A stretch of DNA of 64,000 nt, taken from assembly GCF_030815415.1 (NCBI RefSeq), contig NZ_JAUSWW010000001.1:8432001-8496000 (forward strand). Direction: 5' to 3'. The stretch is from Streptomyces canus. Lineage in GTDB: Bacteria > Actinomycetota > Actinomycetes > Streptomycetales > Streptomycetaceae. Numbering within the stretch: position 1 is the first letter of the stretch; each line of letters starts with the position of its first letter. A program made the position numbers and the translations under genes. This document shows positions 1 through 6,928 of this stretch, piece after piece. The notes under the pieces are model-generated. The model worked only from the letters and a program-made list of their open reading frames with translations, made no database searches and was not told the origin of the DNA.

Positions 1-467
1 CTCGAGGGCGTGGCGGACCGAGGGGGAGGGCGCGGCGCGGCGATGTACGCGCGTCGATCCTGGCCCTGCTCAGGGACCGGCCCATGCACGGGTACGAGAT
101 GATCCAGGAGATCGCCGAACGCAGCGGCGGGGCGTGGAAGCCCAGCCCGGGTTCGGTGTACCCCACCCTTCAGCTGCTGGAGGACGAGGGCCTGATCGCC
201 AGCGAGAGCGAGGGCGGCAAGAAGCTGTTCGCGCTCACCGAGGCGGGCCGCACCGCGGCCGAGGAAGGTCCGGACGCGCCCTGGGAGGAAGCCTCCCGCG
301 GGGTCGACTTCGAGGCGCTGAACGAGGTCCGCCAGGCCGGCTTCGGGCTGATGGAGGCTTTCGGTCAGGTCTGGAAGACCGGCAGCAAGGAGCAGCGCGA
401 GAAGGCCCTCGCGGTCATCACCGATGCCCGCAAGAAGCTGTACCTGATCCTCGCCGACGAGGATTGA
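1..467 (+). CDS. PadR-family transcriptional regulator (5' end outside window)
   Basis: The reading frame is already open at base 3, so the true start lies upstream. The visible part begins inside the winged helix: RPMHGYEMIQEIAERSGG then WKPSPGSVYPTLQLLEDEGL, the PadR signature in which the recognition helix is followed by a YPTLxxLExxGL wing. The C-terminal third (VRQAGFGLMEAFGQVW) is a helical dimerisation segment. PadR proteins are small-molecule-responsive repressors, usually of a neighbouring transporter or detoxification gene, but its target would lie to the left and cannot be seen. The gene ends 18 bases before a strong shared terminator with the convergent SRPBCC gene. Confidence 0.88.
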   Translation, partial: RGRGGPRGRARRGDVRASILALLRDRPMHGYEMIQEIAERSGGAWKPSPGSVYPTLQLLEDEGLIASESEGGKKLFALTEAGRTAAEEGPDAPWEEASRGVDFEALNEVRQAGFGLMEAFGQVWKTGSKEQREKALAVITDARKKLYLILADED

Positions 468-485
468 CGGTCGCAGAGCAGTGAA

Positions 486-519
486 AAGGCGCCCCGCGGA
501 GCGATCCGCGGGGCGCCTT
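486..519. terminator. bidirectional intrinsic terminator
   Basis: Perfect 15-bp stem AAGGCGCCCCGCGGA / its complement around a GCGA loop. It lies between the convergent PadR and SRPBCC genes. The AA at one end and TT at the other let it serve both strands. As usual in Streptomyces there is no long U-tract. Confidence 0.85.
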
Positions 520-540
520 CGTGTGCGCTGCCGGCCGCCG

Positions 541-969
541 TCAGGTCACCAGCCCGGCCAGCTTGCGCAGCGACTCGTTGAGCGCGGCGGTCGCCGAGTC
601 CTTGAGCTTGCCCGCCATCAGCGCCACCGCGGCGCCCGTGAACTCGCCGTCGATACGGACCGTCGTCGCGTCGCCGTCCGGGGTGAGGGTGTAGCGGTTG
701 GCGACGGTCACCGCCATCGGACCCTTGCCGCGGATGGCCAGCACCCGGGCCGGCTCCAGTTCCTCGATGGTCCACTCGACCTCGGCCGGGAAGCCCATCA
801 GCTTCATGTTCTCCTGGAACGTGGCGCCTACTTCGAGGGCCGTGGGGCCGCCCTGCGGGAAGCTGGTGTGGGTGGCGTTCCACTCTCCGTACGCGGGCCA
901 GTCCGTGAGCTGCGCCCACACCTTCTCGGCCGGTGCCTCGATGCGTGCCTCGGCGCTGACTTCGGCCAT
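541..969 (-). CDS. SRPBCC (START-like) family protein
   Basis: 142 aa, a typical length for a single SRPBCC / polyketide-cyclase-like domain. The N-terminus SAEARIEAPAEKVWAQLTDWPAYGEWN is the classic first strand and helix of the fold. An alternating hydrophobic stretch and a C-terminal long helix (LMAGKLKDSATAALNESL) close the ligand cavity. Members bind small hydrophobic ligands, and some relate to the CO-dehydrogenase accessory protein CoxG. No catalytic residues identify a substrate. It is monocistronic, convergent with the PadR gene. The ATG start was chosen because the domain begins at residue 3. Confidence 0.82.
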   Translation of the reverse strand: MAEVSAEARIEAPAEKVWAQLTDWPAYGEWNATHTSFPQGGPTALEVGATFQENMKLMGFPAEVEWTIEELEPARVLAIRGKGPMAVTVANRYTLTPDGDATTVRIDGEFTGAAVALMAGKLKDSATAALNESLRKLAGLVT

Positions 970-1083
970 GCGACCACCCCTTCGGATCGGGCTACGGTGT
1001 CGCGGAACGTAGCCGCAGGGCCTGAAACATTCAATGCTGATGAACCGTCAGAAAGTGTGGAGGCCCCTGACCGGCCGTGCCGC

Positions 1084-1209
1084 TCAGGCGACGAGCCGTA
1101 TCACCGCCGCGTCGAACAGGTCCCACGCGTCCGCCGGGGCGTACACCCGGTACACGTACTGCCTGCCGTCGATGGCCGGCAGAGCCACCAGCCAGAACCT
1201 GCTCTCCAT
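1084..1209 (-). CDS. small conserved-looking protein, 41 aa or longer
   Basis: Reading the minus strand, codons ending in TGA at 1084-1086 give a peptide beginning MESRFWLVALPAIDGRQY and ending DLFDAAVIRLVA. Nearly every third codon position is G or C (39 of 41 by my count), as expected for a real Streptomyces gene and not for an incidental frame. The frame stays open upstream for about 29 more codons to an in-frame stop near 1300, so a GTT/TTG or other upstream start is possible; no convincing Shine-Dalgarno is seen. No family is recognised. It lies between the SRPBCC promoter region and the Clp-N gene. Confidence 0.5.
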   Translation of the reverse strand: MESRFWLVALPAIDGRQYVYRVYAPADAWDLFDAAVIRLVA

Positions 1210-1371
1210 GTCCGTGTCGGACGAACGGGACAGCGGGGTGGTTGCGTTCGGGGCGCGGGGCAAGCAGGCGTGCGCCGCCGCCCGGTGAACGGCCTGATCT
1301 CATCCGTAAGGAGGAGATTCCGGCCCTCGGGGTCCACTCTGTGTGGGACGCGAAAATGGTTCCCTCCGGGG

Positions 1372-1938
1372 ATGACCCGGGTCGGCGTGGCTGATGAGGT
1401 GGGGGATGTGCCACCCCGTATCCCCCGGCAGTTTGTGAACGAGCCGGGCAGCAACCGCGCGGACATCGATGCCAGGCTCGGCGAAGAGCTGGCGGCGGTG
1501 GTCTCCGGAGCGCGCCGCCGATCGGTCCGGGACGGGGACCGGCAGATCGACACGGCCCATCTGCTGCACTCGCTCCTGGAGCACGACCCCGAGGTGCGCA
1601 CCGTCTTCGAGGACGGCCCGCAGCTCGCGCGGCTGCTCGGCTATCTCGTGCAGCGCAGTATCGGCTACGGGCTGCGCTGGCAGGGCAGCGTCGAGGACTC
1701 CGGCCCGGTCCCCGTGGTCCCCGAGGCGGAGGGCCTCTCGCCGCTGGCCTCCGGTGCGATGGAGTACGCCCGTGAGCGCGCCGTCCGCCGCGGCGCCGAC
1801 CGCGCGAACGGGACCGACCTGCTGGCGGCCCTCGTCGCCGACCCGCAGGCCCGAGCCGTCGAGGTCCTCACCCGCGCGGGCATCGACGCGGGGGCGGTGC
1901 TGGGCCGGATCGAGAGCCGGGCGCAAAGCCCTTCCTGA
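1372..1938 (+). CDS. Clp N-terminal (double Clp repeat) domain protein
   Basis: 188 aa. Two Clp-N repeats are visible: ARLGEELAAVVSGARRRS with IDTAHLLHSLLEHDPEVR, and LASGAMEYARERAVRRGAD with NGTDLLAALVADPQAR. The second matches the substrate/adaptor-binding N-domain of ClpA/ClpC. There is no AAA+ module, so this is a free-standing N-domain protein of the kind common in actinomycetes; a role in sensing partly unfolded proteins or modulating Clp proteases is inference. The ATG at 1372 is preceded by CTCCGGGG, a weak ribosome site. The frame is open far upstream, so the start is not certain. A strong AAGGAGGAG at 1308-1316 has no in-frame start behind it. Confidence 0.72.
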   Translation: MTRVGVADEVGDVPPRIPRQFVNEPGSNRADIDARLGEELAAVVSGARRRSVRDGDRQIDTAHLLHSLLEHDPEVRTVFEDGPQLARLLGYLVQRSIGYGLRWQGSVEDSGPVPVVPEAEGLSPLASGAMEYARERAVRRGADRANGTDLLAALVADPQARAVEVLTRAGIDAGAVLGRIESRAQSPS

Positions 1939-2085
1939 GCTCGACGCGGCACCCCTTTGGGTCTGCCCGCGGGCACCCCTCGTCCCACCTGTGCGGCACC
2001 CCCTTGTCCCGGTCGTGCCGGTCCAGCCGCTGAGACAGGTGTCATCGGAGGTGACGCTCCTGTCGTCCCCTGTCATCATGTGTCG

Positions 2086-3084
2086 GTGCATACGACTGAC
2101 AGCAGGGGCGGCAACCGCGGAAAGGGCATCGGGCTCGGGCTCGCGCTCGCGTCGGCGGTCGCCTTCGGAGGATCCGGTGTCGCGGCCAAGCCGCTGATCG
2201 AGGCGGGGCTCGACCCGCTCCATGTGGTGTGGCTGCGCGTGACCGGCGCGGCGCTCGTGATGCTGCCGCTCGCCGTCCGTCACCGCGCGCTGGTGCGCAG
2301 CCGCCCCGCGCTGCTCGCCGGGTTCGGACTGCTGGGCGTGGCCGGCGTCCAGGCGTTCTACTTCGCCTCGATCTCCCGCATACCCGTCGGCGTCGCGCTG
2401 CTCGTCGAGTACCTCGCCCCCGCCCTCGTCCTCGGCTGGGTCCGCTTCGTGCAGCGGCGGCCGGTCACGCGGGCCGCCGCGCTAGGGGTGGTCCTCGCGG
2501 TCGGTGGACTCGCCTGTGTCGTGGAGGTCTGGTCGGGGCTGAGCTTCGATGCCGTGGGCCTGCTCCTGGCACTGGGCGCCGCCTGCTGCCAGGTCGGCTA
2601 CTTCGTCCTGTCCGACCAGGGCAGCGACTCCGGTGCCGATGCCCCCGATCCGCTCGGCGTCATCGCGTACGGCCTTCTCGTCGGCGCCGCCGTGCTCACC
2701 GTCGTCGCCCGCCCCTGGACGATGGACTGGTCCGTCCTCGGCGGCACCGGGGACATGAACGGCACCCCGGTCGCCGCCGCGCTGCTGCTGTCCTGGATCG
2801 TTCTGATCGCCACGGTCGTCGCCTACGTCACCGGCGTGGTCTCCGTGCGCCGCCTCTCCCCGCAGGTCGCCGGCGTCGTCGCCTGCCTCGAAGCGGTCAT
2901 CGCGACCGTCCTGGCCTGGGTCCTGCTCGGCGAGCACCTGTCCGCCCCGCAGATCATCGGCGGCGCGGTCGTCCTGGCCGGGGCCTTCATCGCGCAGTCC
3001 TCGGCGCCCGCCCATCCCGCCCCGGAGCCGGTGGCGAGCGGCGGCCCGGAAAGGGAGTTGTCGGCCCGGTCGAGCGCCCCCTAG
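2086..3084 (+). CDS. EamA/DMT-family inner-membrane exporter
   Basis: 332 aa with about ten hydrophobic segments in two EamA halves. The first opens GIGLGLALASAVAFGGSG; the second ends with the usual LGEHLSAPQIIGGAVVLAG. It belongs to the drug/metabolite transporter superfamily, which exports amino acids, metabolites or drugs; the substrate cannot be read from sequence. The GTG at 2086 (VHTTDSRGG) is chosen because it sits just before the first membrane helix; the frame is open further upstream without helix-like sequence. The next gene is a second, divergent EamA transporter, with a possible leader peptide between them. Confidence 0.88.
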   Translation: MHTTDSRGGNRGKGIGLGLALASAVAFGGSGVAAKPLIEAGLDPLHVVWLRVTGAALVMLPLAVRHRALVRSRPALLAGFGLLGVAGVQAFYFASISRIPVGVALLVEYLAPALVLGWVRFVQRRPVTRAAALGVVLAVGGLACVVEVWSGLSFDAVGLLLALGAACCQVGYFVLSDQGSDSGADAPDPLGVIAYGLLVGAAVLTVVARPWTMDWSVLGGTGDMNGTPVAAALLLSWIVLIATVVAYVTGVVSVRRLSPQVAGVVACLEAVIATVLAWVLLGEHLSAPQIIGGAVVLAGAFIAQSSAPAHPAPEPVASGGPERELSARSSAP

Positions 3085-3094
3085 GCTGCCGATC

Positions 3095-3136
3095 ATGCAT
3101 TCCCACCGCGTCATCCTCGCGCCGCCCGCCGCCTGA
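3095..3136 (+). CDS. possible 13-residue leader peptide
   Basis: An ATG directly after the upstream EamA stop encodes MHSHRVILAPPAA and a TGA. It lies about 120 nt before the next EamA gene, and GC-rich inverted repeats follow it (GCCCGGC/GCCGGGC at roughly 3158-3177). Short ORFs followed by hairpins just upstream of exporters are typical of ribosome-dependent attenuators, and the Pro-Pro near the end is a motif that slows ribosomes. No good Shine-Dalgarno is visible, so this is a candidate only. Confidence 0.3.
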   Translation: MHSHRVILAPPAA

Positions 3137-3257
3137 GGCGGGCCCTCCGGAGATCACGCCCGGCTGTGCGCCGGGCGGAACGGTGCTGCCCGCGGACGAA
3201 GTCCACGGACCCCGCTGAGCCGGGCTCCTCACTTCTCCATGTCTGCGGAGACGACAC

Positions 3258-4193
3258 GTGTCGAATGCTGCTTCCGGCCTGCCCATCGGGCGAGGCCTTC
3301 TCTACCTGTTCATCGCCGGTGCCGCCTGGGGCACCGCGGGCGCGGTCGCCGCGCTGGCCTACGAGGTCAGCGACCTGGGACCGGTCGCCCTGTCCTTCTG
3401 GCGCTGCGCATCCGGACTCGTCCTGCTCACCGCCGTACGCCTGGTGCGCCCACGGCCCCTGACCGCCGTACGGGAACCGTTCCGCCGCAAGGCACTGCGG
3501 GCGGGTGCCACGGGCCTCGGGCTCGCCGTGTTCCAGACCGGCTATTTCGCGGCGGTGGAATCCACCGGACTCGCCGTGGCCACGGTCGTCACGCTCGGCG
3601 CGGGTCCCGTCTTTGTCGCGCTCGGCGCACGACTGACCCTGGGGGAGCGGCTCGGGCGCGGCGGGGCCGTCGCCGTCGCCGGCGCGCTCGCCGGGCTCGG
3701 GGTACTGACGCTCGGCGGCGGGGGTTCGGCCGTCCGTCCGTCGGGCGTACTGCTCGGGCTGGTGTCGGCGGCCGGAGGGTCGTCGATGACGCTGCTCACG
3801 CGCCGCTGGGGTCGTGACGGCGGGGCGGACGCCGCCCGTACGTCCGTCGGGGTGTTCGCCGTCACCAGCGTGCTGCTGCTGCCGTTCGCCCTGGCCGAGG
3901 GCCTGGTGCCGCACACCGCGCGACCCGATCTGCTGCTCTGGCTGCTGGCCTACCTCGCGGCCGTCCCCACGGCCCTCGCCTACGGCCTCTACTTCGCGGG
4001 CGCGGCCGCCGTACGGTCGGCCACCGTGTCCGTGATCATGCTGCTCGAACCGGTCGGCGCGGCGGTGCTCGCCGTCGTCCTGCTCGGCGAGCGGCTGACG
4101 ATGCCGACCCTCGCCGGCACTCTGCTCATGCTCGGGGCCGTCACGGGGCTGGCGGTGACGGAGGCACGCGGAGCGCGACGGCCGGCGGTCTGA
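3258..4193 (+). CDS. EamA/DMT-family inner-membrane exporter
   Basis: 311 aa, about ten membrane segments in two EamA repeats (GLLYLFIAGAAWGTAGAVA at the start, LLGERLTMPTLAGTLLMLG at the end of repeat two). The GTG at 3258 is preceded by CGGAG at an 8-nt gap. Despite adjacency to the previous exporter, the two proteins are not close duplicates. The 173-nt gap between them carries a possible leader peptide and hairpins, which suggests separate control. A strong terminator follows. Substrate unknown; the class commonly exports amino acids or related metabolites. Confidence 0.88.
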   Translation: MSNAASGLPIGRGLLYLFIAGAAWGTAGAVAALAYEVSDLGPVALSFWRCASGLVLLTAVRLVRPRPLTAVREPFRRKALRAGATGLGLAVFQTGYFAAVESTGLAVATVVTLGAGPVFVALGARLTLGERLGRGGAVAVAGALAGLGVLTLGGGGSAVRPSGVLLGLVSAAGGSSMTLLTRRWGRDGGADAARTSVGVFAVTSVLLLPFALAEGLVPHTARPDLLLWLLAYLAAVPTALAYGLYFAGAAAVRSATVSVIMLLEPVGAAVLAVVLLGERLTMPTLAGTLLMLGAVTGLAVTEARGARRPAV

Positions 4194-4199
4194 CGCCGA

Positions 4200-4227
4200 G
4201 GGGCCCTCACCTGGTGGTGAGGGCCCC
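4200..4227. terminator. intrinsic terminator between convergent genes
   Basis: An 11-bp perfect stem GGGGCCCTCAC / GTGAGGGCCCC around CTGGTG. It is positioned 6 bases after the EamA stop and directly before the 3' end of the convergent flavin-barrel gene, so it can serve both. Confidence 0.85.
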
Positions 4228-4232
4228 TTCGC

Positions 4233-4865
4233 TCAGGCTCCGCGGCGGCGCAGCAGATGCTCGCGCGCCGCCGCGTCACCCGGCCCCGACCGTTCCGTCA
4301 GCCCCTCCACGATCCGGTCCTGCACCTCCGGCGTCCGATGGTTCGCGTACTTGAACTTCGCGCGTACACCGGTGACTTCGAGCCGCACACCCCGCAGACC
4401 GGACAGCAGCCGACCGTACGGCGCCTCGCCGACCGCCGCCTCGGCGGAGCCGCCTTCCGGCTGGAAGTGGCCGACCTGGCGGTTGAGCAGCGCAGCCTTC
4501 TCCGCCGGGTCGTCCACGACATGGGCCCGGCAACGGAGTTGGACCGCCGCGTAGAAGCTGGTCGGTGTGCCGTGTTCGGGTGGGCTGTCCGGGGGCGCCT
4601 GCCAGGGGCCGGGGATGTACGCGTAGTCGTCGACCACGCTCAGCACGACCTCCGGGTCCGCCAGCAGCGCGGGCCACATCGGGTTCGGCCGGGCCAGATG
4701 GGTCAGAACCACTCCGCTGGGGGCGTCGTACGTGAAGTGCAGCGGCTGGGCGTACGGCGGCTCGCCGTCCAGGCCGTTGACGACCAGCGTGCCGAAGTCG
4801 TGCACGGCCAGCCACTGTTGCCATTCGGCGTCGTCGTGGGGCGCGTCCCAGGGGTGGATCAGCAT
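4233..4865 (-). CDS. PaiB-type FMN-binding split-barrel protein
   Basis: 210 aa. MLIHPWDAPHDDAEWQQWL, FGTLVVNGLDGEPPYAQPLHF, HLARPNPMW and a C-terminal KFKYANHRTPEVQDRIVEGL match the FMN-binding negative transcriptional regulator family (B. subtilis PaiB), length about 200-210. The KxKxxxNR-like C-terminal motif is characteristic. Despite the family name, biochemical roles are poorly settled. It is translationally coupled to the upstream split-barrel gene (TGATG overlap at 4863-4867), forming a two-gene unit that diverges from a MocR regulator. Confidence 0.82.
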   Translation of the reverse strand: MLIHPWDAPHDDAEWQQWLAVHDFGTLVVNGLDGEPPYAQPLHFTYDAPSGVVLTHLARPNPMWPALLADPEVVLSVVDDYAYIPGPWQAPPDSPPEHGTPTSFYAAVQLRCRAHVVDDPAEKAALLNRQVGHFQPEGGSAEAAVGEAPYGRLLSGLRGVRLEVTGVRAKFKYANHRTPEVQDRIVEGLTERSGPGDAAAREHLLRRRGA

Positions 4866-5548
4866 CACAGCGCCCGGAGGTAGTCGGGCAGTTCGGTCCC
4901 CGGGGCCAGGAGCGGGTCGGCGACCGGGGTCTCGTAGCCCTTGCGCAGCGGGACCACTCCGGCCCAGTGCGGGAGGTCGAGGTCCTCGGGCTCGTCGTTC
5001 ACGCCACCCGTACGGATCTTCGCGGAGACCGCGTCCAAGTCGAGGCGGATCACGGCGGTGGCGGCCAGCTCCTTCTTGTTGGCCGGCCGCGAGTCCTTGG
5101 AACGGCCGGCCACCACCTGGTCGACGAGCGCGTCCAGGGCGAGGAACTTCTCCTGCGGGTCCGTCACGTCGTACGCGGTGCCGTGCACCACCACGGACCG
5201 GTAGTTCATCGAGTGGTGGAAGCCCGAGCGGGCCAGGATCAGCGCGTCGACATGGGTCACCGTCAGGCACACCGGCAGCCCCGGGTCGGCCTGGCCGGTC
5301 ATCCGCAGCGGACGCGAGCCCGTCGAGCCGTGCACATAGAGCCGTTCGCCGACCCGGCCGAAGAGCGTGGGCAGCACGACCGGCGCGCCGTCCCGGACGA
5401 AGCCGAGATGGCAGACGCAGGCCTCGTCGAGTATCGCGTGCACGATCTCCTTGTCGTACGACGCCCGGTCCGCGGAGCGGGTGGGGACCGTGCGGTCGGT
5501 CGCCGGGTAGGCGGTCGGCTGAGGCGTCGGCTGCTGGGTCCCCTGCAT
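4865..5548 (-). CDS. pyridoxamine-5'-phosphate-oxidase-like (NimA-type) split-barrel protein
   Basis: 227 aa. After a Pro/Gln/Thr-rich lead, the domain begins SYDKEIVHAILDEACVCHLGFVRDG and contains VLPTLFGRVGERLYVHGSTGS and HHSMNYRSVVVHGTAYDV. This is the flavin/PLP split-barrel arrangement of the NimA/PNPOx-like family, often annotated as nitroimidazole resistance or a PNPOx homologue. The ATG at 5548 has a GGAGAG just upstream; an ATG at 5560 (MERAM...) in the same frame would suit a leaderless transcript from a TATAGA -10 at 5567-5572. It faces a MocR gene, fitting control by that regulator and a PLP-related role. Confidence 0.82.
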   Translation of the reverse strand: MQGTQQPTPQPTAYPATDRTVPTRSADRASYDKEIVHAILDEACVCHLGFVRDGAPVVLPTLFGRVGERLYVHGSTGSRPLRMTGQADPGLPVCLTVTHVDALILARSGFHHSMNYRSVVVHGTAYDVTDPQEKFLALDALVDQVVAGRSKDSRPANKKELAATAVIRLDLDAVSAKIRTGGVNDEPEDLDLPHWAGVVPLRKGYETPVADPLLAPGTELPDYLRAL

Positions 5549-5560
5549 GGCTCTCTCCAT

Positions 5561-5600
5561 TTGCGGTCTATATTGCACTAGTGCATAATCTGCTTTGTGC
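5561..5600. promoter_or_regulatory. divergent promoter with 12-bp perfect palindrome (MocR operator candidate)
   Basis: TGCACTAGTGCA at 5574-5585 is a perfect palindrome. For the MocR gene, TTGCGG (5561-5566), a 17-bp spacer and CATAAT (5584-5589) form a good promoter. The expected transcription start falls at the GTG start codon, so the message is probably leaderless. The palindrome fills the spacer and the edge of the -10. A TATAGA on the other strand (5567-5572) could serve the divergent operon. Both promoters would be blocked together by a protein on the palindrome. Confidence 0.65.
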
Positions 5601-6928
5601 TAGGAGGATACAAGATCCAAGGGCGTCGCGCAGCTGAGATCGCGGCGAGCGTCGAGCGTGCGGTGGGTTCCGGCGAGCTGGAACCGGGCCAACTGCTGCC
5701 GCCCATGAGGGAGTTGGCGGCCGAGCTGGAGGTGAATCCCAACACCGTCGCGGCCGCCTACCGAACCCTGCGGGAGCGCGGGGTCATCGAGACCGCGGGA
5801 CGCCGGGGCAGCAGGGTGCGGCCCCGACCGGCCACGACCGGGCGCGAGGCCGACCGGACGGATGTGCCCGAGGGGGTGCGGGACGTGGCGAACGGCAACC
5901 CGGACCCCGGGCTGCTGCCACCGCTGGCGAAGGCGTTCGCGGCGGCGGCCGAGCGGAACGACCGGGAGCCGGTCCTGTACGGCGACGCCGCCGTCGAGCC
6001 GGAGCTGGCACGCCTGGCGCGGGCCGCGCTGGACGCCGACGGGGTACCGGACGGGCCTGTGCACGTCGCCTCCGGTTCGCTCGACGTGGTCGAGCGCGTC
6101 CTCGCCGTCCACCTCAAGCCCGGCGACACCGTCGCCGTCGAGGATCCCGGCTGGGGCAGCCTGCTCGACCTCGTCCCGGCGATCGGGCTGCGCACGGCTC
6201 CCGTCCGCGTCGACGACGAGGGGCCGCTCCCGGACGACGTGCGGCGGGCGCTGGGAGCGGGGGCGCGGGCGCTGATCGTGACCGACCGGGCGCAGAATCC
6301 GACCGGGGCGGCGGTGAGTGCGGGGCGCGAGAGGGCGCTGCGGGCGGTGCTGAAGGAGTACCCGCAGGTGCTGCTCATCGAGGACGACCATGGGCACGGC
6401 ATCGTGGATCTGCCACTGCACCCCTTGGCGGGTGTCACGCACAGCTGGGTTTTCGTGCGGTCGGCGGCCAAGGCGTACGGGCCGGATCTGCGGCTGGCCG
6501 TGTTCACCGGCGACGCCGTGACGGTCGACCGGGTGCGGGGGCGGCAGCGGGTGGGCCCCGGCTGGGTGAGCCGGATCGGTCAGCGGGCCCTGGCGGGGCT
6601 GTGGTCCGAGGGCGCGGTGGACACCAGGGCCGTGTCGGCGGCGTATGCCGGGCGGCGGGACGTGCTGATCGGGGCTCTGGCGGAGCGCGGGATCGCCGCG
6701 CACGGCCGCAGCGGCATGAACGTGTGGATTCCGGTGCCGGACGAGACCGGGGCGGTGGCACGGCTGCTGCACGCGGGGTGGGCGGTGGCCCCCGGGGCCC
6801 GCTTCCGGACGGGCGCGGGTCCCGGGATCCGGGTCACGGTGTCCACGCTGACGCGGAGGGAGGCGGTGTCGCTGGCGGAGGCCATCGCCGCGGCGGTCGG
6901 GGCCGGGCCGGTGCGGGGGTACGCCTAG
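5597..6928 (+). CDS. MocR-family (GntR winged helix fused to aminotransferase-like domain) regulator
   Basis: 443 aa. Residues about 1-75 are a GntR winged helix (LPPMRELAAELEVNPNTVAAAYRTL); the rest is a fold-type I aminotransferase domain with LIVTDRAQNPTGA, IEDDHGHG and SAAKAYGPDLRLA. Lys292 in the last motif is the expected PLP-binding lysine. MocR regulators sense PLP or an amino-acid adduct and often control vitamin B6 genes, in keeping with the divergent PNPOx-like genes. The GTG at 5597 lies at the predicted transcription start; AGGAGG at 5602-5607 is inside the gene and not followed by a start. Confidence 0.9.
   Translation: MLGGYKIQGRRAAEIAASVERAVGSGELEPGQLLPPMRELAAELEVNPNTVAAAYRTLRERGVIETAGRRGSRVRPRPATTGREADRTDVPEGVRDVANGNPDPGLLPPLAKAFAAAAERNDREPVLYGDAAVEPELARLARAALDADGVPDGPVHVASGSLDVVERVLAVHLKPGDTVAVEDPGWGSLLDLVPAIGLRTAPVRVDDEGPLPDDVRRALGAGARALIVTDRAQNPTGAAVSAGRERALRAVLKEYPQVLLIEDDHGHGIVDLPLHPLAGVTHSWVFVRSAAKAYGPDLRLAVFTGDAVTVDRVRGRQRVGPGWVSRIGQRALAGLWSEGAVDTRAVSAAYAGRRDVLIGALAERGIAAHGRSGMNVWIPVPDETGAVARLLHAGWAVAPGARFRTGAGPGIRVTVSTLTRREAVSLAEAIAAAVGAGPVRGYA

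Noticed and set aside
1308..1316. Strong Shine-Dalgarno AAGGAGGAG before the Clp-N gene
   Set aside because: No start codon in the Clp-N frame lies within a usable distance; nearby GTG and ATG codons are in other frames that are not gene-like.
5600..6928. Antisense long ORF through MocR as a gene of its own
   Set aside because: It is the unterminated tail of the DMT frame; its sequence is Arg/Pro-rich and simply mirrors the MocR coding bias.
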